A stretch of DNA of 6,025 nucleotides from Nocardioides sp. (lineage in GTDB: Bacteria; Actinomycetota; Actinomycetes; Propionibacteriales; Nocardioidaceae), in the NCBI GenBank assembly GCA_025965295.1, contig JAOPXF010000499.1, positions 1 through 6,025 of the forward strand, given 5' to 3'. This document shows positions 1 to 5,232 of the stretch, one piece after another (the stretch's first letter is position 1; each line of letters begins with the position of its first letter). The notes under the pieces were generated by a model. The model saw only the letters and a list, made by a program, of their open reading frames with translations. It did no database searches and had not been told where the DNA came from. A program made the position numbers and the translations under genes.

Positions 1-305
1 GGGGTCATCAGCGGCGGCAGCAGCGCGGCGACCAGCTCGGCACGCTGGGCGGCCGGCAGGTCGGTCATCTCGGCCGGGTCGTCGACCAGCCGGGTGAAGT
101 AGTGGTTCGACAGCTGCTTGGCCCGGAAGCCCGGCAGTCCCTGCTCGGTCAGCAGCGCGGTGCGCTCGTCGCCGGAGAGGTCGGCGAGGTGGCGGGGCGG
201 CTTCTTGTGGCCGCGCGGCTCGTCGAAGACCAGGGTCAGCGGGGTGACACCGGCGGGGGCGTCGGGTCCGGAGGCGGGTGCGTCGGGGGTGGGTGCGTCA
301 GACAT
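1..305 (-). CDS. rlmN: RlmN, dual-specificity 23S rRNA/tRNA adenine C2-methyltransferase (5' part only)
   Basis: Only the first 101 codons are present; the gene runs off the left edge. RlmN is a cytoplasmic radical SAM enzyme that methylates C2 of A2503 in 23S rRNA and of A37 in some tRNAs. The visible part is an acidic Ala/Pro-rich leader (about residues 1-20, typical of actinobacterial versions) followed by the N-terminal helical RNA-recognition region. The tract PGFRAKQLSNHYFTRLVDDP (about residues 58-77) and the following AEMTDLP are characteristic of the family. The CxxxCxxC cluster motif and catalytic cysteines lie outside the window. The ATG at 303-305 was chosen because the reading continues cleanly from it and it overlaps an out-of-frame TGA by one base; the Shine-Dalgarno is weak (GGGG). 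The spacing from the gene upstream is 43 bases. In many actinobacteria rlmN directly follows cdsA; here six genes intervene. Confidence 0.9.
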   Translation of the reverse strand, partial: MSDAPTPDAPASGPDAPAGVTPLTLVFDEPRGHKKPPRHLADLSGDERTALLTEQGLPGFRAKQLSNHYFTRLVDDPAEMTDLPAAQRAELVAALLPPLMT

Positions 306-348
306 CAGGCCCCGATCTTCTCACCCGCGCCCACGGCGGGGCGAAACG

Positions 349-684
349 TCAGCCCTGGAACTGGAACAGGTACCACAGCACGAGCGCCGAGACGCCGGCC
401 ACGACGAGCAGCGTCGTGACCATGCCGATCACCATGTAGACGCCGAACCGCCGGCTGCGCCTCGACGCGAGCAGCCCGATCGGCACGACGAGGGTGACCA
501 GCACGAGCGGGAACAGGTCCTCGGCGGTGTGGTACTCGAAGACCCAGTTGAGGATCGCCGCGAAGAGACCCGGGACCAGGATCACGAAGACCAGACCGGT
601 GAAGAAGCCGGTGAGCGCGGTGAACGTGGGGTGGTCGCGGTGCCACCAGTCGGGCTGGCGCTCCGGCTGAGGTATCGGGTCCAC
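349..684 (-). CDS. Small three-helix membrane protein of unknown function
   Basis: Encodes about 111 residues. I do not recognise the family. A short polar N-terminus containing PERQPDWWHRDHP (about 7-19) precedes three hydrophobic segments at about 20-49, 57-73 and 80-107, with a basic loop ASRRSRR between the second and third, so an integral membrane protein is likely. The protein ends FQFQG. The start is uncertain. GTG at 682-684 lies exactly six bases after a TACGAT hexamer, which fits a leaderless transcript. An alternative GTG at 724-726 would overlap the upstream stop as GTGA and add 14 residues (VSPGSGVLPPYDDS), matching the coupling used by the two genes before it. A longer in-frame extension to 819 is rejected because it runs through the neighbouring gene. 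It is last in the block of envelope-type genes before rlmN and may share their function. Confidence 0.75.
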   Translation of the reverse strand: MDPIPQPERQPDWWHRDHPTFTALTGFFTGLVFVILVPGLFAAILNWVFEYHTAEDLFPLVLVTLVVPIGLLASRRSRRFGVYMVIGMVTTLLVVAGVSALVLWYLFQFQG

Positions 685-690
685 GCTGTC

Positions 691-696
691 ATCGTA
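691..696 (-). promoter_or_regulatory. Possible -10 element of a leaderless promoter
   Basis: The minus strand reads TACGAT here, matching the actinobacterial TANNNT -10 consensus. Six bases separate its last T from the GTG at 684, the spacing expected if transcription starts on the first base of the start codon. There is no good -35 hexamer, and no Shine-Dalgarno precedes that GTG. Position and motif are seen; promoter activity is inferred. Confidence 0.4.
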
Positions 697-707
697 GGGT
701 GGCAGGA

Positions 708-721
708 CCCCGGATCCGGGG
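708..721. repeat. 14-bp perfect palindrome between two membrane protein genes
   Basis: CCCCGGATCCGGGG is a perfect inverted repeat lying just downstream of the stop of the 723-1031 gene. It spans about -24 to -37 relative to the candidate leaderless start at 684. As RNA it could form a 5-bp CCCCG/CGGGG stem with a GATC loop, but no T tract follows, so an intrinsic terminator is unlikely. It could be an operator or simply a GC-rich chance palindrome. Confidence 0.45.
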
Positions 722-722
722 C

Positions 723-1031
723 TCACCACACCCACCACCCCAGCGCGATCCCGGCGGCGGCCGCGGCCACCAGGAGACCGAGGTAGAGCAGCACCAGACG
801 GGTGTCGCCGAGCTTGCACCGCGAGCGCAGCAGCCCCGCCCGCCGGGCGTTGCGGTAGCCGACGAAGCCGAGCCCGGCGAAGACCAGCAGCGCCACCGGC
901 CCGAGCAGCCAGCCGAGCAGCGCCACGGTCGCGTAGACACAGAGCTGGAGCGGGTCGTACGGCGCCTCGACACCGGGCTCGACACCGGGCTCGACACGCT
1001 GCGGCTCCACCTGCCGGGGGTCCCGGGTCAC
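723..1031 (-). CDS. Small membrane protein coupled to the radical SAM gene
   Basis: Encodes 102 residues; the family is not recognised. Residues 1-28 are polar with a VEPGVEPGVE repeat. A long hydrophobic stretch at about 29-59, probably one or two helices, is followed by a basic loop (GYRNARRAGLLRSRCKLGD, about 58-76) and a final helix at about 79-101 ending in GWWVW. The start is GTG at 1029-1031. The sequence GTGA at 1028-1031 contains both this start and the TGA of the radical SAM gene, a 4-base overlap that implies translational coupling and co-expression. A much longer opening in the same frame extends back to about 2522, but that part is an antisense-like shadow of the radical SAM gene with Arg/Pro/Ala-rich composition. 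A membrane partner or anchor for the radical SAM enzyme is a reasonable inference. Confidence 0.75.
   Translation of the reverse strand: MTRDPRQVEPQRVEPGVEPGVEAPYDPLQLCVYATVALLGWLLGPVALLVFAGLGFVGYRNARRAGLLRSRCKLGDTRLVLLYLGLLVAAAAAGIALGWWVW
966..997. repeat. 12-bp tandem repeat, about 2.7 copies
   Basis: The plus-strand unit CTCGACACCGGG occurs at 966-977 and 978-989, with a partial CTCGACAC at 990-997. It is in frame within the membrane protein gene and encodes the VEPGVEPGVE segment of its N-terminal tail. Copy number could vary between strains by slippage without shifting the frame. Confidence 0.8.
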
Positions 1032-2605
1032 GGCGTCGCGCCCGTGGCGGTGGAGATGCGGCTGCGGCTCAACGGGGCCCAGGCCTGCACGGCGCAGAAC
1101 GGCGCGCACTGGTGTGCGTCGGTCTCCGCGTTGACCGTGGCGACGTGCACGCAGCACTGGGTGAGCCGCTCCTCGATCATCGTGTCCATGTCCATGAACG
1201 GCTTGACCGTCACGCGCAGCACGCGCTCCCCCAGCATCCGGCGCAGCCGCTGCTGCTGGCCGGGCAGCCGCGAGGACGCCAGCGCGGTCAGCGTGCCGAT
1301 GCCGAGGTCGCAGTTCTGGCAGATGTCCCGCCAGATCGAGCCCATCGAGGGGTGCGAGAGCGACGACTGCTCGGAGAGCAGGTCGAGCAGCGACCCCTTC
1401 ACGACCTGCTTCATGGCGTCGGGGATCGTGTCGTCGGCGATCCGGTTGGCGAGCAGGTCGGGCTCGAGGTCGAGCCACTGCTTGAGCCGATCGTGGCCGA
1501 TCAGCGCGGTCAGCGAGCGCCAGGCGCCCGAGTCGTCGCGCATCAGGTAGCCGACCGAGCAGCAGTGCGGGTGCGAGCAGGGGAGCGCGGTGAGGTCCCG
1601 CCAGGTCACGAGGCCGTTGGTCTGCGCCTCGAGCCGCGACAGCACCCCGGTGTGGGTGAGCCGCTGCAGCGGGTCGATGGCCCCCGAGCGGCCGCTGCCG
1701 AACACCGGCTGGATGGTCACCCCGCCGACGTACGGCGTGTCCAGGGCCCGCTTGAGCACGAACCCGATCTCGTCGTCGTTGACGCCCAGCGCGGCGGTCA
1801 TGGTGAGGGTCGTGAAGATGCCGGCCCCCGAGAGCCGCTCGATGGCCCGCTCCTTGAAGCGGCGGATGTCCGCGCCGCGGTGGTACGTCGAGGCCTCGGC
1901 CGACCCGCCGTCGTACTGGAGGTAGACCTCGACCCGCTCGCGGTGCCGGGTGAGGAGCGCGAGCAGGGCGTCGTCCTGGGCGACCAGGAGGCCGTTGGTG
2001 TTGATCAGGATCCGCACCACCGGCCTGGCGACGACCGCCTCGAGCAGCTCGGCCAGCCATGGGTAGAGGGTGGGCTCGCCGCCCGAGAGCATGAGCACGT
2101 CGATGCGGCCGTTCTCGCGGGCCAGGCGCGCGTCGATCGAGGCGAGCACCTGCTCCAGCGGCGCGACCGATGCGAGCGCCGGCGACGACTCGGCGAAGCA
2201 GGTCGGGCACTTGAGGTTGCAGTGGTCGAGCAGGTCCTCGAGCAGGATGCAGGTGTGCTGGGTCTGCATCTCCGGCAGGCCGTCCTCGTAGGCCGACGGG
2301 ACCGGCTTGAAGTTGCCGCGCTGGTCGGGCTCGTGGACCTTGGTCGGCTCGGTCCACTCCTCGAGGTAGCGCAGGATCTCCGGCGACTCGTCGTACATCG
2401 TGCGGACCAGGCCGTGGTCGGGGCAGCCGCGCTCCAGCCAGATCCGGTCGTCGCGCTCGACCAGCCAGCCGGAGAGCCGGCGGACGTCGGCCAGGGCGCG
2501 GTCGGGCTGCTCCTCGTGGCACAGCGGGCAGAACGCGTTGACGTAGCGGTGGATCCGGTCGCCGCGCAGCGGCATCCCCGGACCCCGGGTGACCTGCGTG
2601 CTCAT
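1028..2605 (-). CDS. Radical SAM protein resembling tetraether lipid synthase (Tes/MJ0619, COG1964-like)
   Basis: Encodes 525 residues with 16 cysteines. In order: an N-terminal metal-binding knuckle with CPLC (26-29) and CPDHG (61-65); QHTC (116-119); the radical SAM core motif CNLKCPTC (C129, C133, C136), which binds the 4Fe-4S cluster that cleaves S-adenosylmethionine; SGGEPT (174-179), the usual SAM-contacting GGEP motif; and a TIM-barrel-like middle. C-terminal Cys/His clusters follow: PCSHPHCC (342-349), CQNC (429-432), QCCVH (483-487) and CAPFC (500-504), likely ligands of auxiliary Fe-S clusters. This layout recalls the archaeal enzyme that joins lipid tails into tetraethers and related bacterial proteins; the assignment is from remembered motifs, not a search. 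A three-Cys motif that I recall just before QHTC in Tes appears to be absent. The ATG at 2603-2605 overlaps the Lgt-like stop as ATGA, and the stop overlaps the next gene as GTGA. The substrate is unknown; a lipid is inferred from the neighbours. Confidence 0.85.
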   Translation of the reverse strand: MSTQVTRGPGMPLRGDRIHRYVNAFCPLCHEEQPDRALADVRRLSGWLVERDDRIWLERGCPDHGLVRTMYDESPEILRYLEEWTEPTKVHEPDQRGNFKPVPSAYEDGLPEMQTQHTCILLEDLLDHCNLKCPTCFAESSPALASVAPLEQVLASIDARLARENGRIDVLMLSGGEPTLYPWLAELLEAVVARPVVRILINTNGLLVAQDDALLALLTRHRERVEVYLQYDGGSAEASTYHRGADIRRFKERAIERLSGAGIFTTLTMTAALGVNDDEIGFVLKRALDTPYVGGVTIQPVFGSGRSGAIDPLQRLTHTGVLSRLEAQTNGLVTWRDLTALPCSHPHCCSVGYLMRDDSGAWRSLTALIGHDRLKQWLDLEPDLLANRIADDTIPDAMKQVVKGSLLDLLSEQSSLSHPSMGSIWRDICQNCDLGIGTLTALASSRLPGQQQRLRRMLGERVLRVTVKPFMDMDTMIEERLTQCCVHVATVNAETDAHQCAPFCAVQAWAPLSRSRISTATGATP

Positions 2606-3387
2606 GCGCGTACTCGCTCTCGGGTGGTGGGGGCGAGGGCGCCGCGGTAGGCGCCCCGACGGACCTGGAGGGCGATCCGCAGCAGCACCAGCGGGATCGT
2701 CACCAGGAGGAACAGCTGCGGCCGGGTCATCCCGGCCCAGGCCACCTCGTTGCCGCGCACCATCTCGACGAGGAAGCGGAAGACGCCGTAGGCGCCGACG
2801 TACCAGACGAACGACTCCCCCGGCGGCAGCGAGCGCCGGCGCAGCCACCACCACAGCACCGCGAAGGCCGCGAGGTGGAAGACGATCTCGTAGCCGAACG
2901 ACGGGTGCAGCGGCACGCCGGACGGCGCCCCGGTGCGGGCCGCGGCGTCGGCGTCGAGGGTGATCCCCCAGCCACCGCCGGTCGGGGTGCCGGGCGCCTC
3001 GGTCAGCAGGCAGCCGACCCGGCCGACCGCCATCCCGAGCGCGACCGCCGGCGCGAAGAGGTCGCCGGTGCGGACCCGGTAGCCGACGGCCCGCTTGGCG
3101 ACATGGACGCCGAGCCAGGCGCCGACGAGACCGCCGAGGATGGAGCGGTTCCCGTAGAGCCACTGCTCGGTGAGGCTCGCGTTGGCCCGCAGGTCGACGT
3201 GCTGGAGCCAGGTCCCGAGCCGCATGAAGATCGCACCGCCGACCAGCGCACCGAGGATCACGAAGGCGAGGCGCTCGTCGGTCTGGCCGCGGCGGCGGGC
3301 CTCGATCATGAAGACGGCGGCCGCGACGACGACACCGAGCAGGACGAAGAGCTGGTGGGTGGGGACCGGGCCGAGCGTGGGGTACAC
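2602..3387 (-). CDS. Divergent Lgt-like membrane protein (prolipoprotein diacylglyceryl transferase family)
   Basis: Encodes 261 residues with about seven membrane segments (about 11-30, 39-59, 82-101, 109-128, 161-182, 190-210, 223-240), the Lgt layout, but short for an actinobacterial Lgt. Family marks are ILGGLVGAWLG (83-93), GRVGCLLTE (122-130, matching the Lgt GRxGN...E signature) and YGVFRFLVEMVRGNE (200-214, with the conserved late arginine). True Lgt moves diacylglyceryl from phosphatidylglycerol to the lipobox cysteine of prelipoproteins. Here the essential histidine of the HGGL motif is a leucine (L84), and the early Tyr near the first helix is not seen, so this is probably a paralogue with another lipid-related role. 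The GTG at 3385-3387 is chosen because it lies 5 bases after the upstream stop and gives the expected N-terminus; extension to 3774 would run through the upstream gene. It overlaps the radical SAM start by 4 bases. Confidence 0.8.
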   Translation of the reverse strand: MYPTLGPVPTHQLFVLLGVVVAAAVFMIEARRRGQTDERLAFVILGALVGGAIFMRLGTWLQHVDLRANASLTEQWLYGNRSILGGLVGAWLGVHVAKRAVGYRVRTGDLFAPAVALGMAVGRVGCLLTEAPGTPTGGGWGITLDADAAARTGAPSGVPLHPSFGYEIVFHLAAFAVLWWWLRRRSLPPGESFVWYVGAYGVFRFLVEMVRGNEVAWAGMTRPQLFLLVTIPLVLLRIALQVRRGAYRGALAPTTRERVRA

Positions 3388-3392
3388 CCGCG

Positions 3393-3740
3393 TCAGCGTC
3401 CCAGGCCGAAGAGGGAGGCGCAGACGCCCGCGCCGCCGATCATGCCGATGGCGAGCCCCATCAGGAAGCCGGCGCCCGCCTGCCGGGTGCCGGGACGGGC
3501 GATCAGCACCACCCCGATCAGCACGGGCAGCAGGGCAACCAGGAGCGCGACGACTGCGGCGGCGTTGGAGTCGTTGCCGTAGGCGACGCCGAGGCCCACG
3601 ACGATGACGACGGTGATCCAGATCCAGCACACCACCACCCCGACCACCGCGCCCCCGATGATCGGCCCCGCGCGGAGCTCGCGCCCCGGAGTGCCCGGTG
3701 GAGTGCCCGGTGGGGTGCCCGGTGTGGTCGGATCCGTCAT
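3393..3740 (-). CDS. Small membrane protein with Pro/Gly/Thr-rich N-terminal tail
   Basis: Encodes 115 residues. The N-terminal tail (1-24) is built from PPGT repeats, and three hydrophobic segments follow at about 25-54, 61-80 and 88-112, ending in LFGLGR. The pattern of a short disordered Pro-rich tail followed by membrane helices is common in actinobacterial hypothetical proteins; no enzymatic motif is seen. The ATG at 3738-3740 is preferred over the adjacent GTG at 3741-3743 because GAGAGGG (3746-3752) sits five bases upstream of the ATG but only two from the GTG. It is the first gene of the coupled block: the Lgt-like gene starts five bases after its stop. A role together with the Lgt-like and radical SAM proteins is inferred from position alone. 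Confidence 0.75.
   Translation of the reverse strand: MTDPTTPGTPPGTPPGTPGRELRAGPIIGGAVVGVVVCWIWITVVIVVGLGVAYGNDSNAAAVVALLVALLPVLIGVVLIARPGTRQAGAGFLMGLAIGMIGGAGVCASLFGLGR
3691..3726. repeat. 12-bp tandem repeat, three copies
   Basis: The plus strand carries GTGCCCGGTGGA (3691-3702), GTGCCCGGTGGG (3703-3714) and GTGCCCGGTGTG (3715-3726). It lies in frame in the small membrane protein gene and encodes the TPG/PPGT repeats of its N-terminal tail. Like the repeat at 966-997, it is 12 bp and keeps the reading frame. Confidence 0.8.
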
Positions 3741-3744
3741 CACT

Positions 3745-3767
3745 GCCCTCTCGCCGGCTGGAGGGGC
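3745..3767 (-). promoter_or_regulatory. Shine-Dalgarno and possible hairpin upstream of the membrane protein block
   Basis: On the minus strand GCCCCTC (3767-3761) can pair with GAGGGC (3750-3745) with one bulged base around a 10-base loop containing GCCGGC. The right arm includes most of the GAGAGGG Shine-Dalgarno (3752-3746) of the gene starting at 3740. The pairing is seen; any effect on translation is inference. No T tract is present, so it is a poor terminator candidate. Confidence 0.3.
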
Positions 3768-3811
3768 TCAGCATGTCATCCGACAGGGCGCCGACGGGTG
3801 AGCCCGCGCGC

Positions 3812-4327
3812 TCAGCCGGGGACGATGATGAGGTCGGGCATGGCCAGGCTCCCCCAGCGCTCGAGGTCGGGCTCCGCGCCGGTGAGCTCGGCGACCAGGA
3901 CGGTCCAGGCGGTGCCGTGCCCGACCAGCACCACGTCCTCGCCGGCGTGCACGTCGAGGACTCGCCGTACGGCGGGGACGACGCGGTCGCGGCAGGCGGC
4001 CAGCGGCTCCCACCCGTCGTACGCCGGGAGGTCGGGCTGCGCGAAGGCCCGACGCACGGTCCCTGAGAAGTCCTCGAGCCAGACCGAGGTCTCGCGCACG
4101 TGCTCCCGGAGGTCGTCGAGGACCCCGACGTCGCTCTCGGTGAGCAGCTGGGCGGTCGCGACCGCCTTGGGCTCCGGGGAGCAGAACCAGGTCGCCCGGG
4201 CGGGCAGGCGTCCGGACTCGCGCAGGGCCCAGACGTCGTCGAAGCCGGCCGGGTCGAGCTCCCAGAGGTGCGGCGGGGTCCCGGGCAGTGGGGCGGGTCG
4301 GCCGTGCCGGACCAGGAAGAGCGTCAC
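3812..4327 (-). CDS. Histidine phosphatase (phosphoglycerate mutase-like) family protein
   Basis: Encodes 171 residues. The first strand runs straight into the family motif LVRHGR (5-10), whose His8 would carry the phosphate. A second catalytic His lies in VLVGHGTAW (H137), and the acidic region DDLREH (71-76) can supply the general acid. The usual SxxxRAxxTA motif reads SPEPKAVATA (50-59), with Lys in place of Arg. Members are cytoplasmic phosphatases or mutases acting on sugars, nucleotides or phosphoproteins; the small size fits the SixA/CobC-like single-domain group. The substrate cannot be told from sequence. The start is GTG at 4325-4327, ten bases after the cdsA stop, with only a weak Shine-Dalgarno, so it is probably co-transcribed with cdsA. 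The 71 bases between its stop and the next gene make it less tightly tied to the membrane protein block. Confidence 0.88.
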   Translation of the reverse strand: MTLFLVRHGRPAPLPGTPPHLWELDPAGFDDVWALRESGRLPARATWFCSPEPKAVATAQLLTESDVGVLDDLREHVRETSVWLEDFSGTVRRAFAQPDLPAYDGWEPLAACRDRVVPAVRRVLDVHAGEDVVLVGHGTAWTVLVAELTGAEPDLERWGSLAMPDLIIVPG

Positions 4328-4337
4328 GTCGATCGGA

Positions 4338-5222
4338 TCAGAAGACGAGGTAGTGCAGCAGCAGCCAGATCGGGGCGACCGTGGCCAGCAGTGAGTCGAG
4401 CCGATCCATGAGCCCGCCGTGACCGGGGATGACGTGGCTCATGTCCTTGATCCCGAGGTCGCGCTTGATGACCGACTCGCACAGGTCGCCGAGAGTCGCC
4501 ATCACGACCGCGATCAGGCCGAGCAGCACGCCCACCCACCAGTCGCCGTCCAGGAGGTAGACCACCAGGGCCCAGCCGGCGGCCACGCAGAAGAGCAGCG
4601 AGCCGGCGAACCCCTCCCAGGACTTCTTCGGCGAGATGACCGGCGCCATCGGGTGCCGGCCGAAGAGGACGCCCGCGACGTAGCCGCCGATGTCGGAGGC
4701 GATCGTGACGAGGATGAACGTGATGATCCCCTTCACACCGCCGTCGTCGATGCCCCCGCCGCGCCAGCCGCCCTCGGCGAGCAGCAGCGCGACGAACGAC
4801 CCGAGGAACGGGACGTAGACCAGCGTGAAGACCGACGCCGTGGCGTTCTTGACGTAGCCGTCGATGCCCCGGCGCAGCAGCCAGAGCATGATCACGAGGG
4901 CGCTGACCGCGGTGGCGGTCACCAGCGCCGGGGCGCCGTAGAAGTAGGCGACGACGACCATGACCACGCCGCCGAGCATCAGCGGCTGCTCGGGGAGGTC
5001 GATGTCCTTGGCCTGGAAGCCCTTGCGGAGCTCCCACACGGCCACCACCACCGCCGCGGCCACGATGAACATGAACGCGGTCTTCCAGAAGAACAGGGAC
5101 GCCGCGATGGCGGCGAGCAGCACGACCGCCGAGGCGACCGCCGCCGGCAGGTCGCGTCCGGCGCGCCCGTGGTCCTTCTGTGGCGCAGCGGCGGGGCCGG
5201 GCGCGGGAGTGGTGTCGGTCAT
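4338..5222 (-). CDS. cdsA: CdsA, phosphatidate cytidylyltransferase (CDP-diacylglycerol synthase)
   Basis: Encodes 294 residues. CdsA converts phosphatidic acid and CTP to CDP-diacylglycerol, the precursor of phosphatidylglycerol, phosphatidylinositol and cardiolipin, in the cytoplasmic membrane. A polar Pro/Ala-rich N-terminus (1-25) is followed by multiple membrane helices. Diagnostic elements are SDIGGY (176-181), SPKKSWEGFAG (197-207) and the full family signature at 250-276, with SVIKR, LGIKD and PGHGGLMDRLD; these include the acidic residues that bind the catalytic metal. The length is normal for an actinobacterial CdsA. The ATG at 5220-5222 follows the frr stop by ten bases, with no strong Shine-Dalgarno, suggesting co-transcription with frr. 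It provides the substrate for phosphatidylglycerol, the lipid donor used by Lgt-family enzymes, which makes the nearby Lgt-like gene noteworthy. Confidence 0.96.
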   Translation of the reverse strand: MTDTTPAPGPAAAPQKDHGRAGRDLPAAVASAVVLLAAIAASLFFWKTAFMFIVAAAVVVAVWELRKGFQAKDIDLPEQPLMLGGVVMVVVAYFYGAPALVTATAVSALVIMLWLLRRGIDGYVKNATASVFTLVYVPFLGSFVALLLAEGGWRGGGIDDGGVKGIITFILVTIASDIGGYVAGVLFGRHPMAPVISPKKSWEGFAGSLLFCVAAGWALVVYLLDGDWWVGVLLGLIAVVMATLGDLCESVIKRDLGIKDMSHVIPGHGGLMDRLDSLLATVAPIWLLLHYLVF

Positions 5223-5232
5223 CGTCAGGTGC

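Noticed and set aside
328..343. CGCCC/GGGCG hairpin between the last membrane protein gene and rlmN as an intrinsic terminator
   Set aside because: The stem is only 5 bp and no T-rich tract follows on the minus strand.
305..646. Minus-strand frame ending at the rlmN start as a real gene or pyrH remnant
   Set aside because: It is His/Arg/Pro-rich and mostly overlaps the 349-684 membrane gene; only a GEKIG coincidence links it to pyrH.
689..997. 102-codon minus-strand open frame overlapping the 723-1031 gene
   Set aside because: Ser/Arg/Trp/Gly-rich translation with no plausible fold; the alternative frame gives clear membrane helices and a GTGA-coupled start.
1032..2522. Long upstream extension of the small membrane protein frame on the minus strand
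   Set aside because: The extension is Arg/Pro/Ala-rich and overlaps the radical SAM gene in another frame; only 723-1031 has membrane-protein character.
1112..2650. 512-codon plus-strand open frame opposite the radical SAM gene
   Set aside because: Its translation is Val/Arg/Glu/Gly-rich without domains, and it lies wholly antisense to well-supported genes; it is a GC-rich shadow frame.
2875..3582. Plus-strand open frame of 235 codons opposite the Lgt-like gene
   Set aside because: Highly charged translation without recognisable motifs, antisense to a gene with Lgt signatures.
3388..3774. Upstream extension of the Lgt-like gene to 3774
   Set aside because: The extra region is low-complexity Gly/Arg/His sequence overlapping the upstream membrane protein gene; GTG at 3387 fits the family N-terminus.
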